A stretch of 64,000 nt of DNA from NCBI RefSeq assembly GCF_014084125.1, contig NZ_CP048405.1, forward strand, positions 1,984,001 through 2,048,000, read 5' to 3'. This stretch comes from Streptacidiphilus sp. PB12-B1b. GTDB lineage: Bacteria; Actinomycetota; Actinomycetes; Streptomycetales; Streptomycetaceae. Numbering within the stretch: the stretch's first letter is position 1; every line of letters begins with the position of its first letter. The position numbers and the translations under genes were made by a program. The notes beneath the pieces are model-generated. The model saw only the letters and a list, made by a program, of their open reading frames with translations, searched no databases and was not told where the DNA came from. This document shows, piece after piece, positions 9,159 to 18,487 of this stretch.

Positions 9159-9278
9159 TCCGCGTATCAGGAACGCGTCGCTCGCCGGGGTGCGTCGTCC
9201 TGTGTGGTATGTCACGGTATTTCTAGAATATGACGGTACGTCGATCAACGACGCGGCATTCTGGAAGGGACCATGCAT

Positions 9279-10517
9279 ATGAGGGCTCGTACTGTCGTGG
9301 CGGCCACGGTGCTCCTCGCTCCGCTGGCCCTGTGCGGATGCGGCGGGGGCGGGCGCACCCCGGACACGGTGGACGCCTCGCAGCTGGTCCGGGTGAGCCC
9401 GCAGGCGCCGCCCAGGGGCGCGGTGGACCCGTCCACCCAGGTGGTGGTCAGCGCGGTGCACGGCGGCCGGCTCACCGACGTCACGGTGCGCTCCGCCGAC
9501 GGCAGGATGGTCCCCGGCGCCATCGCCGCCGACGACCGCAGCTGGCGCTCCAGCGGGACGCTGAGTGCCGGTCAGCGCTACACCGTGCAGGTGAGCGCGG
9601 ACGACGGCGACGGCGCCCGCGGCACCACCAGCCAGCAGTTCGCCACCACCCCGGCCGGGAAGACCCTCGGCGTCGAGCTCACCCCGGGGGACCACGCCGT
9701 GTACGGCGTCGGCGAGCCCGTCACCGCCACGCTGAGCGTCCCGGTGCACGACCCGGCCGCCCGCAAGGTCGTCGAGAGCGGCCTGACCGTGGACTCCACC
9801 CCCTCCGTCCAGGGCGCCTGGTACTGGGTGGACGACAAGACCCTGCACTTCCGCCCGCAGGGCTACTGGCCGGCCCACGCGACCGTCAGCGCCGCGTACG
9901 ACCTCGGCGGGCGGCGCATCCAGGGGGACCTGTTCGCCGGACCGGCCAGCAGGATCTCCTTCGCCACCGGTGACAAGCTGCTGGCGGTCACCGACGCGGC
10001 CAGCGACTACATGACCGTCTACCGCAACGGGGAGCAGATCAACAGCATCCCGGTCACCACCGGCAAGCCCGGCTTCGACACCCGCAACGGCATGAAGGTG
10101 GTGCTCGAACAGGAGCCGGAGGTGCTGATGGACTCCTCCACCGTCGGCATCGCGCCGGGCAGCAGCAACGCGTACCACCTGGAGGTGCACTGGGCCACCC
10201 GGGTCACCTGGAGCGGCGAGTACGTCCACGCCGCGCCCTGGTCGGTGGACTCGCAGGGGGTCTCCAACGTCAGCCACGGCTGCACCGGGATGAGCATGGC
10301 CAACGCCGAGTGGTTCTTCGACACCTTCCACCGCGGCGACCTGGTGCAGGTGGTGAACAGCCACGGGGACGACATGGCGCCCTTCGGAAACGGCTACGGC
10401 GACTGGAACCTCTCCTGGGCCGCCTGGCAGAAGGGCAGCGCGCTGCACCGGGTGGTGCAGACCGCCCCGGCCGGCGCCGCCGCCACCACCGTCGGCTTCA
10501 TCCGCCCGGTGGCCTGA
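9279..10517 (+). CDS. L,D-transpeptidase lipoprotein with Ig-like domains
   Basis: A 412-residue envelope enzyme that makes 3-3 cross-links in peptidoglycan or attaches proteins to it. It has a lipobox (LALC) after the signal sequence, an Ig-like region (about residues 40-235) and a C-terminal YkuD catalytic domain with the nucleophile in NVSHGCTGMS and an upstream YHLEVHW His region. This layout is that of mycobacterial LdtMt2-type lipoproteins. ATG 9279 was chosen because GGAAGGGA lies eight bases upstream; ATG 9273 would be too close. The upstream DNA is unusually AT-rich and contains TTCTAGAA (9221-9228) and a TAGAAT -10 candidate (9224-9229). It is monocistronic. Confidence 0.92.
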   Translation: MRARTVVAATVLLAPLALCGCGGGGRTPDTVDASQLVRVSPQAPPRGAVDPSTQVVVSAVHGGRLTDVTVRSADGRMVPGAIAADDRSWRSSGTLSAGQRYTVQVSADDGDGARGTTSQQFATTPAGKTLGVELTPGDHAVYGVGEPVTATLSVPVHDPAARKVVESGLTVDSTPSVQGAWYWVDDKTLHFRPQGYWPAHATVSAAYDLGGRRIQGDLFAGPASRISFATGDKLLAVTDAASDYMTVYRNGEQINSIPVTTGKPGFDTRNGMKVVLEQEPEVLMDSSTVGIAPGSSNAYHLEVHWATRVTWSGEYVHAAPWSVDSQGVSNVSHGCTGMSMANAEWFFDTFHRGDLVQVVNSHGDDMAPFGNGYGDWNLSWAAWQKGSALHRVVQTAPAGAAATTVGFIRPVA

Positions 10518-10546
10518 CCGGCGGGGCGGCAGGACAGGACGACAGA

Positions 10547-10588
10547 CAGCAGGGCCCCCGTCCGGCGTACCGGACGGGGGCCCTGCTG
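10547..10588. terminator. Bidirectional terminator between L,D-transpeptidase and qcrB
   Basis: Perfect 19-bp inverted repeat (10547-10565 and 10570-10588) with a CGTA loop, exactly between two convergent genes. Confidence 0.9.
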
Positions 10589-10615
10589 CTGGTTGCTGCG
10601 GTGGCGCCGCGGGGA

Positions 10616-12286
10616 TCAGTGGTGGCCGTGGCCGCTGGTGATCTCCCGGTGCTCCTCGACGCTCGGCTTGGGGATCTGCGCAGCCTCGCCGTAGTAGCCC
10701 TGGGACAGCTTCGCCCGGAGCTTGGTCAGCACGCCGACCTTGCGCTTGACGCCGTTCTCGTCCACCTCGGACGGCAGCTCGATCGGCGCGTACTGCTCGT
10801 GCGCCGTGAGCCGGAACCGCTCGCCCTGCGGCAGCTGGTCGTGGACCTCGATGAACTCACCGTGCGGCAGGCGCTTGATGGTGCCCGTCTCGCGGCCGTG
10901 CAGCAGCTTCTCGCGGTCGTTGCGCTGGAGGCCGATGCACCAGCGCTTGGTGATCGTGAAGGCGATCACCGGGCCGACGAAGAAGAGGATCCGGCAGGTC
11001 CAGGTGATGGTGTTGATCGAGAGGTGGAAGTGCGTGGCGAACAGGTCGTTGCCACCCGCCACCAGCAGGATCATGTACTCCGCGATCCAGGCCACGCCGA
11101 AGGCGGTGCGGATCGGGGCGTTGCGCGGGCGGTCCAGGATGTGGTGCTCGCGCTTGTCACCGGTGACCCAGCCCTCCAGGAAGGGGTAGGCCGCGATGAC
11201 CATCATCACGCCGCCGAAGACCACCAGCGGGATGAAGACGCCCAGGACCAGGGTGTGACCCCAGGCCCGGATCTCCCAGCCCGGCATGATGCGGATCAGG
11301 CCCTCGGAGAAGCCCATGTACCAGTCCGGCTGGGCGTCGGTGGACACCTGGTCGGGACGGTAGGGGCCGTACGCCCAGATCGGGTTGACCGAGGCGATCG
11401 CCGAGACGAAGGCGATGACGCCGAAGACCAGGAAGAAGAAGCCACCGGCCTTGGCCATGTAGACCGGCATCAGCGGCATGCCGACGACGTTCTTCTCGGT
11501 CCGTCCCGGGCCCGCGAACTGGGTGTGCTTGTGGTAGAAGACCAGGATCAGGTGGGCCACCAGCAGGCCCAGCATGATGCCCGGGATCAGCAGCACGTGG
11601 ATGGTGAAGAAGCGCGGGATGATGTCGTCGCCGGGGAACGGGCCGCCGTACAGGAACATGGCGATGTAGCTGCCGACGATCGGCACCGACAGGATCGCGC
11701 CCTCCATGAAGCGGATACCCGTGCCGGACAGCAGGTCGTCCGGGAGGGAGTAGCCCATGAAGCCGTCGAACATGCCCAGGAACAGCAGCAGGAACCCGAA
11801 GAGCCAGTTGATCTCGCGGGGCTTGCGGAAGGCGCCGGTGAAGAAGACGCGCATCATGTGGACCAGCATGGCCGCCACGAAGACGATGGCCGCCCAGTGG
11901 TGGATCTGCCGGATGAGCAGGCCGCCGCGGACCTCGAAGCTGATGTTCAGCGTCGAGGCGTACGCCTGCGACATGCTGATGCCGTCCAGCGGCGTGTAGC
12001 TGCCGTGGTAGACGACGTCGGCCATGCTCGGCTGGAAGAACAGCGTGAGGTACACGCCGGTCAGGATGATGATGATGAAGCTGTAGAGGCAGATCTCGCC
12101 GAGCATGAAGGACCAGTGGTCCGGGAAGATCTTCCGCAGGTTGGCCTTGGCCAGACCGTAGATGCCCAGTCGGCCGTCGACCCAGTCGGCCGCCTTCTCG
12201 CCGGCGTGGGCCTGTTCGACGCCTACCTCGCTGTGGCCGAGGAGCTCCTCGTGGGCCTCGGTCGCCGGTGTGGTGTGAGTGCTCAT
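10616..12286 (-). CDS. qcrB: Menaquinol-cytochrome c reductase cytochrome b subunit
   Basis: A 556-residue membrane subunit of the cytochrome bcc complex that oxidises menaquinol. Heme b ligands are visible in two helices: HHWAAIVFVAAMLVHMM and HVLLIPGIMLGLLVAH. The C-terminal extension (about 150 residues, ending SGHGHH) is typical of actinobacterial QcrB, which is longer than mitochondrial cytochrome b. ATG 12286 overlaps the qcrA stop (ATGA) and has GGGAG eight bases upstream. It is the last gene of ctaE-qcrC-qcrA-qcrB. QcrB is the known target of the drug Q203 in Mycobacterium. Confidence 0.97.
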   Translation of the reverse strand: MSTHTTPATEAHEELLGHSEVGVEQAHAGEKAADWVDGRLGIYGLAKANLRKIFPDHWSFMLGEICLYSFIIIILTGVYLTLFFQPSMADVVYHGSYTPLDGISMSQAYASTLNISFEVRGGLLIRQIHHWAAIVFVAAMLVHMMRVFFTGAFRKPREINWLFGFLLLFLGMFDGFMGYSLPDDLLSGTGIRFMEGAILSVPIVGSYIAMFLYGGPFPGDDIIPRFFTIHVLLIPGIMLGLLVAHLILVFYHKHTQFAGPGRTEKNVVGMPLMPVYMAKAGGFFFLVFGVIAFVSAIASVNPIWAYGPYRPDQVSTDAQPDWYMGFSEGLIRIMPGWEIRAWGHTLVLGVFIPLVVFGGVMMVIAAYPFLEGWVTGDKREHHILDRPRNAPIRTAFGVAWIAEYMILLVAGGNDLFATHFHLSINTITWTCRILFFVGPVIAFTITKRWCIGLQRNDREKLLHGRETGTIKRLPHGEFIEVHDQLPQGERFRLTAHEQYAPIELPSEVDENGVKRKVGVLTKLRAKLSQGYYGEAAQIPKPSVEEHREITSGHGHH

Positions 12287-13371
12287 GCGCTGCGCTCCCA
12301 GAAGCCCGGGCCGACGGGCACGTTGAAGTCGCCCAGGGCCTCGAAGTAACCGTCGGCGTTGACGGAGATCCGCAGCTGCGGCAGGGGGTGCCCGGCCGGG
12401 CCGAAGATCACGCGTCCGCCGTCGGAGAGGTCGAAGGTCGACTGGTGGCACGGGCAGAGGACGTGGTGCGTCTGCTGCTCGTAGAGGCTGATCGGGCAGC
12501 CGACGTGGGTGCAGATCTTCGAGAAGGCGAGGACGCCGTCGTAGCCCCAGGACGCGGACTTGGCGTCCTTGATGTCGGAGGGCTGCATACGGACCAGCAT
12601 CAGCGCCGAGGTCGCAATGACCTCCTGGAAGTCCGGGTCCGCGGTCGGGTTGTCCGGGTCGAGGCCGGGCGGCATGGCGAAGGTCAGCGAGCCGACCTCG
12701 ATGTCGGAGGGCTTCAGCGGGGTGTTGGTGTTCATGTTCATGAGCAGCTTGCCCGCGGACCAGTCGGTCACCTCGAGCTTGTTGCCCGGCAGCGGGCCCA
12801 GGTCGCGGAACAGGATGATCGCCGACAGCGGGACCAGCGCCATGGCGCCGATCATCGTGTTGCGGATCAGCTTGCGCCGGCCGAAGCCGCTCTCGGCCGC
12901 ACCCGTGCGGAAGTCGGAGAAGACCTGCGCCCGCACCTCGGGGGTGGACTCGATCGGGTGCCGCTCGGCGATGTGCTCCTCGTCCGACATCAGCGTGCGG
13001 GCCCAGTGGACCGCGCCCGCGCCGATGGCGAACAGGGAGACGCCGAGGGTGGTGCCGAGCGCGAAGTTCAGCGCGCTGACGTGACCGATCGGGAAGATGA
13101 AGATGACACCGGTGGTGCCGTTGCCGTTGGACGGCTTGATCGCCACGTAGGAGGCGATGAAGCCGATCGTGGCGATCATCGACAGCACGAACCACGAGGC
13201 AACCTGGCGCTCGGCCCGTCGGGCGGCCCGCTCGTCGATGTCGGTGCGGCGGTGCTCATGGGGCGGCAGCCCCGGGTCGGCGAAGGGGTCGTCGTGTACG
13301 GCGACTGCTCCGCCGTGGTGGCCTGTGGCCTCCGGCAGGTGTTCTTCAGACATGTTGTCCTGGCTCGTCAT
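12283..13371 (-). CDS. qcrA: Rieske iron-sulfur subunit of cytochrome bcc complex
   Basis: A 362-residue Rieske protein. The N-terminus has three membrane segments (about 58-78, 90-120, 170-190), as in actinobacteria, followed by the [2Fe-2S] domain. Box I is CTHVGC (Cys287, His289) and box II is CPCHQS (Cys306, His309). It transfers electrons from menaquinol to the diheme cytochrome c. ATG 13371 overlaps the qcrC stop; an in-frame ATG at 13353 is a possible alternative. It overlaps qcrB by four bases. Confidence 0.97.
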   Translation of the reverse strand: MTSQDNMSEEHLPEATGHHGGAVAVHDDPFADPGLPPHEHRRTDIDERAARRAERQVASWFVLSMIATIGFIASYVAIKPSNGNGTTGVIFIFPIGHVSALNFALGTTLGVSLFAIGAGAVHWARTLMSDEEHIAERHPIESTPEVRAQVFSDFRTGAAESGFGRRKLIRNTMIGAMALVPLSAIILFRDLGPLPGNKLEVTDWSAGKLLMNMNTNTPLKPSDIEVGSLTFAMPPGLDPDNPTADPDFQEVIATSALMLVRMQPSDIKDAKSASWGYDGVLAFSKICTHVGCPISLYEQQTHHVLCPCHQSTFDLSDGGRVIFGPAGHPLPQLRISVNADGYFEALGDFNVPVGPGFWERSA

Positions 13372-14171
13372 GACTTCTTGGCCTTGGGGGTGCGGGCAGC
13401 GATCCAGATGGCGAAGCCGATCAGGGCGCCCAGCGCGAAGATCCAGCCGAAGAGACCCTCAGTCACCGGACCGAGGGAGCCCAGGGAGAGACCACCGTAG
13501 TTGGGGTTCTTCGCCTGGTCCGTCGTGTGCGTGACGAAGGCGAGGATGTCCTGCTTCTGCTGCTGGGGCAGGGTCGTGTCCGGGAAGGCGGGCATGTTCT
13601 GCGGCCCGGTCAGCATGGCCTCGTAGATGTGCTTGGCGCTCACGCCCTTCAGAGGGGGCGCGTACTTGCCCTCCGAGAGCGCGCCGCCGGAGCCCGCGAA
13701 GTTGTGGCACTGCGCGCAGTTGGTACGGAACAGCTCCCCGCCCGCGGCCACATTGCCCGGGGCGTACTGACTGGCGGTGGGGATGGACGGGCCAGGGCCC
13801 AGGGTGGCGACATAGGCCGCCATCTGGTCGATCTGCGCCTGGTTGTAGATCACCTTCTTGGAGGGGATCTGCGGACCGGGCTGCTGGGCCGGCATACGGC
13901 CGGTGCCGACCTGGAAGTCCACGGCGGCGCTTCCCACGCCCACCAGGCTCGGGCCGTCCTTGGTGCCTTGGCCGTTCAGACCGTGGCAGCTGGAGCAGCC
14001 GACCTGGAACAGCTTCTTGCCCTGCTCGATCGCCAGGGACTGGCTGGTGTCGGCCTGCGCACTGCTGGTCGGCGCGAACGCGGCGTACAGCCCCCCGGTG
14101 GTCGCCAGCGCAAAGAGTAGGACGACGAGCGCTGCCAGCGGGTGGCGCCGTCGTGCGGAGAGCTTTTTCAC
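13368..14171 (-). CDS. qcrC: Diheme cytochrome c subunit of bcc complex
   Basis: A 267-residue membrane-anchored cytochrome cc. It has an N-terminal signal anchor, two heme c motifs (CSSCH at 59-63 and CAQCH at 152-156) and a C-terminal membrane helix (about 240-260). The fused diheme protein replaces a soluble cytochrome c and passes electrons straight to CtaC in the supercomplex. GTG 14171 is the start. It lies 106 bases after ctaE and overlaps qcrA by four bases. Confidence 0.97.
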   Translation of the reverse strand: MKKLSARRRHPLAALVVLLFALATTGGLYAAFAPTSSAQADTSQSLAIEQGKKLFQVGCSSCHGLNGQGTKDGPSLVGVGSAAVDFQVGTGRMPAQQPGPQIPSKKVIYNQAQIDQMAAYVATLGPGPSIPTASQYAPGNVAAGGELFRTNCAQCHNFAGSGGALSEGKYAPPLKGVSAKHIYEAMLTGPQNMPAFPDTTLPQQQKQDILAFVTHTTDQAKNPNYGGLSLGSLGPVTEGLFGWIFALGALIGFAIWIAARTPKAKKS

Positions 14172-14277
14172 GGATTAACCCCGGTGTGAGGATCAGGAGC
14201 GTCTGGAGTCTGGATGACCGTCAGGTCGGTCTGTGGGGACCGCCCGGCGGTGAGCCGAGGGGACGGTCCGACCCTGC

Positions 14278-14898
14278 CTACTTGATCAGATAGATGGTCG
14301 CAAAGAGGCCGATCCAGACCACGTCGACGAAGTGCCAGTAGTAGGACACGACGATCGCTGCCGTGGCCTGCTCGTGCGTGAACCGCTTGGCGGCGTACGT
14401 GCGTCCGAGGACCAGCAGGAAGGCGATCAGGCCGCCCGTCACGTGCATCCCGTGGAAGCCGGTGGTCAGGTAGAACACCGAGCCGAACGGGGACGAGGAC
14501 AGGGAGATCCCGTGCGACTTGACCAGGTCTGTGTACTCGTAGATCTGACCGCCGATGAAGATCGCGCCCATGATGAAGGTCGTGATGAACCAGGCCCGGA
14601 GCTTCTTCACGTCGCCGCGCTCGGCAGCGAAGACACCCATCTGGCAGGTGAACGAGGAGAGCACCAGGACCGTCGTGTTCACCGACGCGAAGGGAACGTC
14701 GAGAACATGGTTCTGTGAGTGCCAGTAGGCCGTCCCGGTAACGGAACGGAGAGTGAAGTACATCGCGAAGAGGGCCGCGAAGAACATCAGCTCGGATGCC
14801 AGCCAGACGATGGTTCCGACGCTGGTGAGGTTCGGCCGGTTGACCGATCCGTGTGCGTGCCCGGTTTCTACTGCAGTTGCTGTCGCCACGACCGACAT
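14278..14898 (-). CDS. ctaE: Cytochrome c oxidase subunit III
   Basis: A 206-residue integral membrane subunit with five predicted helices, typical of actinobacterial CtaE, which lacks the first two helices of longer homologues. The conserved [26 protein letters not shown] and [10 protein letters not shown] segments are present. ATG 14898 has AAGGGA eight bases upstream. It is the first gene of ctaE-qcrCAB and divergent from the receiver-like gene. Confidence 0.96.
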   Translation of the reverse strand: MSVVATATAVETGHAHGSVNRPNLTSVGTIVWLASELMFFAALFAMYFTLRSVTGTAYWHSQNHVLDVPFASVNTTVLVLSSFTCQMGVFAAERGDVKKLRAWFITTFIMGAIFIGGQIYEYTDLVKSHGISLSSSPFGSVFYLTTGFHGMHVTGGLIAFLLVLGRTYAAKRFTHEQATAAIVVSYYWHFVDVVWIGLFATIYLIK

Positions 14899-15192
14899 TA
14901 TGTCGGTCCCTTATTCCGTCCTCACCTCGGGGGTGTACCTCGGTGTGTCCGGCTGGTGACGTACCCTCCGGCGGACCGGCGACCTGGCAGGTAGCCCGTT
15001 CGGCAGGGGGTGGGGGGCCCGGGGCCCGCTGCCGCGACAGGCCCAGGGTCGCCCGAAATGGTGAAGCCGGGGCAGCCGGACGGCTGTGGACCGGGCGCGG
15101 CCGCTCCGGCCTGCTGTTGGGGCATCAGATACGGGAGTAGCATCCGTGTCGACGCCTAAGTGGTCCCGATCACACCCCAGGGGATGCGGACG

Positions 15193-15606
15193 ATGGCACT
15201 GAACGTTCTTGTCTACAGCGACGACCGCAACACCCGCGAGCAGGTGCGGCTGGCCCTGGGCCGGCGCCCCGCCCCCGACCTCGCCGAGCTGCAGTACCTG
15301 GAGTGCGCCACCGCCCCCGCCGTGGTCATGGCCCTCGACGCGCACGCCAAGAGCGTCCGGCGGCTGGACCTGCTGGTCCTGGACGGCGAGGCGACCCCGG
15401 TCGGCGGGATGGGCCTGTGCCGCCAGCTCAAGGACGAGATCTACGGCTGCCCGCCGGTGCTGGTGCTGATCGGCCGCCCGCAGGACTCCTGGCTGGCGGT
15501 CTGGAGCCGCGCCGACGCCGCCATCGCCGCACCGGTCGACCCGGTGGCGCTGGCCGAGACCGCGAGCACCCTGCTGCGGGCCGATCACCGGCATCTCGTC
15601 GGCTGA
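15193..15606 (+). CDS. Orphan receiver-like protein, key residues missing
   Basis: A 137-residue stand-alone protein with a CheY-like fold and no output domain. The acidic pair (Asp10, Asp11) and a candidate phospho-acceptor (Asp64 in LLVLDGEA) are there. The Ser/Thr normally following strand 4 is replaced by Ile-Gly (93-94), and the conserved Lys after strand 5 is Ala113 (IAAPVDP). It is therefore a pseudo-receiver or works by another mechanism. ATG 15193 was chosen because AGGGG lies nine bases upstream; ATG 15184 is possible. A TTGGGG-15-TAGCAT promoter-like pair lies at 15117-15143. It lies between ctaE and trpD with no histidine kinase nearby. Confidence 0.75.
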   Translation: MALNVLVYSDDRNTREQVRLALGRRPAPDLAELQYLECATAPAVVMALDAHAKSVRRLDLLVLDGEATPVGGMGLCRQLKDEIYGCPPVLVLIGRPQDSWLAVWSRADAAIAAPVDPVALAETASTLLRADHRHLVG

Positions 15607-15615
15607 GATCCCGGG

Positions 15616-15643
15616 TTTGCGGGCGGTACCCAGTCGCTAGGCT
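15616..15643 (+). promoter_or_regulatory. Candidate promoter of trpD
   Basis: TTTGCG/TTGCGG (15616-15622) and TAGGCT (15638-15643), 15-16 bases apart, about 40 bases before the trpD start. This is a moderate match to a main-sigma-factor promoter. Confidence 0.35.
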
Positions 15644-15681
15644 GGCCTCTCCATTACAAGGACGACTGAGAGGCCACGGCC

Positions 15682-16758
15682 ATGGCGAACGTGCACCCTG
15701 CGGACGGCGGAGGCGACCGTGTGCAGGCCCGCTCGTGGCCGGACGTCCTCGGCGCGCTGATCTCCGGGGCCGACCTGTCCTCCGCCGAGACCGCCTGGGC
15801 CATGGACCAGGTGATGACCGGCGAGGCCACCACCAGCCAGGTGGCCGGATTCCTGGTGGCGCTGCGGGCCAAGGGCGAGACGGTCGGCGAGATCACCGGG
15901 CTGGTCGAGGCCATGTACGCGCACGCCACCGTGATCGAGGTGCCCGGCCGGGCGGTGGACATCGTCGGCACCGGCGGCGACCGGGCCAAGACCGTCAACA
16001 TCTCCACCATGTCGGCGATCGTCGCCGCGGGCGCGGGCGCGCTGGTGGTCAAGCACGGCAACCGGGCCGCCTCCTCCGCCAGCGGCGCCACCGACGTGCT
16101 GGAGCAGCTGGGCATCAACCTACGGCTGACCGCGCCGCGCATCGCGCAGGTCGCGGTCGAGGCGGGCATCACCTACTGCCCGGCGCCGGTGTTCCACCCG
16201 GCCATGCGGCACGCCGGCACCGCCCGCGGCGACCTGGGCGTGCCCACCTCGTTCAACCTGCTGGGCCCGCTCACCAACCCGGCCCGGGTCGGCGCCAACG
16301 CGGTCGGCTGCTTCGACACCCGGATGGCCGGGCTGATCGCCGGGGTGCTCGCCGAGCGGGGCTCCTCGGCACTGGTGTTCAGGGGTGACGACGGCCTCGA
16401 CGAGTTGACGGTGACCGGTACCTCCACCGTGTGGCAGGTGCGGAACGGCTCCGTGGAGCGGTTCTCCTTCGACCCGCACGACGTCGGCGTCGAGTACGTC
16501 GGGATCGAGGCCCTGCGCGGGGCCGACGCCGCCTACAACGCCAAGGTCGCCCGCCGGGTGCTGGCCGGGGAGCCCGGCCCGGTGCGCGATGCGGTGCTGC
16601 TCAACTCGGCCTCCGCGCTGGTCGCGCTGGACCAGACCGACGCGCCGCTGGTGGAGCAGATGCGGGCGGCGATGAAGCGCACCGCCGAGTCCATCGACTC
16701 CGGCGCCGCCGAGCAGGTGCTGGCCCGCTGGGCGCAGGCCACCCACCGGCAGCCATAG
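15682..16758 (+). CDS. trpD: Anthranilate phosphoribosyltransferase
   Basis: A 358-residue enzyme of tryptophan synthesis that joins anthranilate to PRPP. The PRPP-binding [17 protein letters not shown] and the KHGNRAASS motif are intact, and the C-terminal part has the usual metal-binding DGLDEL. The length is normal. ATG 15682 follows a GAGAGG. No other trp genes are nearby; trpD beside the cytochrome bcc genes is also the arrangement in other actinobacteria (Rv2192c), so the enzyme is encoded away from the rest of its pathway. Confidence 0.95.
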   Translation: MANVHPADGGGDRVQARSWPDVLGALISGADLSSAETAWAMDQVMTGEATTSQVAGFLVALRAKGETVGEITGLVEAMYAHATVIEVPGRAVDIVGTGGDRAKTVNISTMSAIVAAGAGALVVKHGNRAASSASGATDVLEQLGINLRLTAPRIAQVAVEAGITYCPAPVFHPAMRHAGTARGDLGVPTSFNLLGPLTNPARVGANAVGCFDTRMAGLIAGVLAERGSSALVFRGDDGLDELTVTGTSTVWQVRNGSVERFSFDPHDVGVEYVGIEALRGADAAYNAKVARRVLAGEPGPVRDAVLLNSASALVALDQTDAPLVEQMRAAMKRTAESIDSGAAEQVLARWAQATHRQP

Positions 16759-16849
16759 CCGGGCGGCGGCGTCCGCCCCCCGGATGCCGCGTCTCGCAAT
16801 CCGGACAGGGGTTCGCCCGGCGGGCGGACCCCTGGCATAATCGTCCGCA

Positions 16850-16968
16850 GGTCACGAGTGACAGCACGCGGTGATGCACCGCAAAGGCCCTGGCTGGCTG
16901 TCCGGCAACCCTCCGTCCGTGGCGGGGTGCTTCCAGGTGACGACCGGGCCTTGCGACGACCCGTCGCA
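16850..16968 (+). ncRNA. SAM-IV riboswitch
   Basis: Leader RNA that binds S-adenosylmethionine. The sequence follows the actinobacterial SAM-IV pattern: GGTCACGAGTGACAGC at the 5' end of the core, GGCAACCCTCC in the middle, and GCGGGGTGCTTCCAGGTGA then CGACC closing P1. The hairpin loop AAGGCCC (about 16884-16890) is perfectly complementary to GGGCCTT just after P1 (16946-16952), forming a pseudoknot, and a GCGACG/CGTCGC hairpin follows. It precedes the desulfurase-like gene by about 65 bases. Confidence 0.9.
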
Positions 16969-16980
16969 GGGCAAGCGCGG

Positions 16981-17030
16981 ATCCCCTCGTTCGGCTGCTG
17001 CCAGGGATCCACTGGATGCCCTGGAGGGGT
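16981..17030 (+). promoter_or_regulatory. Possible ribosome-site-masking stem downstream of SAM-IV
   Basis: ATCCCCTC (16981-16988) can pair with GAGGGGT (17024-17030), which is the ribosome binding site of the next gene. Between them CCAGGG (17001-17006) pairs with CCCTGG (17019-17024), sharing a base with the site. This suggests translational control by the SAM-IV aptamer, which is inference. Confidence 0.5.
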
Positions 17031-17034
17031 AGTC

Positions 17035-18414
17035 ATGTCCTCGTACCCGAACGCCGTCGACACCTGCCGTCCGCTCGACGTCCTCGGCCGCGAGGTCGAG
17101 GTGCCGCTGGTCGGCGGCGAGAAGGTGACCTACGCGGCGCTCGACTACGCCGCCAGCGCCCCCGCCCTGCAGCGGGTCTGGGACGACGTCGCCGCCTACG
17201 CCCCCTACTACGGCAGCGTGCACCGGGGGGCGGGCTACCTCTCGCAGCTGTCCACCGACCTGTTCGAGCAGAGCCGCGCCACCGTCGCCGACTTCCTCCA
17301 GCTGCGCGAGGACGACCAGGTGGTCTTCACCCGGGCCACCACCGATTCGCTGAACCTGCTGGCGAGCGCGCTGCCCGCGGGCACCCGGGTGTACGCCTTC
17401 GAGACCGAGCACCACGCCTCGCTGCTGCCCTGGCGCGGTCGCGGCCTGGACGTCACCTACCTGCGCGCCCCGCGCTCCCCGGAGCAGGCGGTCGCCGCGC
17501 TGGAGGAGGCGCTGGCGGCCGCGCACGCCGCGGGCGGGCCGCGGCCGGAGCTGGTCTGCGTGACCGGCGCGTCCAACGTCACCGGGGAGATCTGGCCGGT
17601 CCGCGAGCTGGCCGCGACCGCGCACCGGTACGGCGCCCGGATCGTCCTGGACGCCGCGCAGCTCGCCCCGCACCACCCGGTCTCGGTCCGCGAGCTGGAC
17701 GTCGACTGGGTCGCCTTCTCCGGCCACAAGCTGTACGCGCCCTTCGGCGCCGGGGTCCTGGCCGGGCGCGCCGACTGGCTGGACGCCGCCGAGCCGTACC
17801 TGGCGGGCGGCGGGGCCAGCCGCACCGTGGCCCGGGAGGCGGACGGCTCGGTCGCGGTCGAGTGGCACCGCGGCCCGGCCCGGCACGAGGCGGGCTCGCC
17901 CAACGTCATCGGCGCCTACGCGATCGCCTCGGCCTGCCGGGCGCTGCGCGAGGCCGGGTTCGACGCGCTGGTGGCCCGGGAGCGGCAGCTGATCGCCCGG
18001 CTGCGCGAGGGCCTGGCGGCCGTGCCCGAGGTGCGGGTGCTGACCCTGTTCGGCGAGGACCACCCGCGGGTCGGCGTGCTCTCCTTCGTGGTGCAGGGCT
18101 GGAACAGCTCGCACTTCTCCGCCGCGCTGTCCGCCGAGTACGGCATCGGCGTCCGCGACGGCCTGTTCTGCGCGCACCCGCTGGTGCGGACCCTGCTCGG
18201 CGGCGAGGAGAACGTGCCCTCCGAGTGCGGGGCGCCGGAGGCGTCGCTGCCGGGGGAGCGCAGCCTGAACGCGATCCGGGTCAGCTTCGGCGCGGGCACC
18301 CCGGACGAGCACGTCGACCGCTTCGTGGCGGCGGTGCGGGAGCTGGTCACCCAGGGCGCGCAGTGGGCCTACCGCACCGAGGGCGGCCGCTGCGTCCCCG
18401 ACACCCGCCGCTGA
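17035..18414 (+). CDS. Class V aminotransferase / cysteine desulfurase-like enzyme
   Basis: A 459-residue PLP enzyme of the SufS/CsdA group. PLP Lys232 lies in FSGHKLYAPFG, an upstream VLDAAQ strand holds the cofactor Asp, and Cys379 in RDGLFCAHPL is at the position of the SufS persulfide cysteine (usual form RTGHHCAQPL). An alternative is a cysteine lyase or another class V activity. ATG 17035 has GGAGGGG six bases upstream. Control by a SAM-IV riboswitch ties it to methionine/cysteine metabolism; low expression is expected when SAM is plentiful. It is monocistronic. A CCGCCCGGGCGG palindrome (18420-18431) follows the stop. Confidence 0.88.
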   Translation: MSSYPNAVDTCRPLDVLGREVEVPLVGGEKVTYAALDYAASAPALQRVWDDVAAYAPYYGSVHRGAGYLSQLSTDLFEQSRATVADFLQLREDDQVVFTRATTDSLNLLASALPAGTRVYAFETEHHASLLPWRGRGLDVTYLRAPRSPEQAVAALEEALAAAHAAGGPRPELVCVTGASNVTGEIWPVRELAATAHRYGARIVLDAAQLAPHHPVSVRELDVDWVAFSGHKLYAPFGAGVLAGRADWLDAAEPYLAGGGASRTVAREADGSVAVEWHRGPARHEAGSPNVIGAYAIASACRALREAGFDALVARERQLIARLREGLAAVPEVRVLTLFGEDHPRVGVLSFVVQGWNSSHFSAALSAEYGIGVRDGLFCAHPLVRTLLGGEENVPSECGAPEASLPGERSLNAIRVSFGAGTPDEHVDRFVAAVRELVTQGAQWAYRTEGGRCVPDTRR

Positions 18415-18487
18415 CCGGACCGCCCGGGCGGCGGGCCCGGGCGGCGGCGCGGGCGCGTCCTGGGGGCATCCGCGGGAGTGGCGTCCG

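Noticed and set aside
9221..9228. TTCTAGAA palindrome before the L,D-transpeptidase as an operator
   Set aside because: Only eight bases and the flanks are not symmetric; too short to claim, so it is mentioned only in the gene entry.
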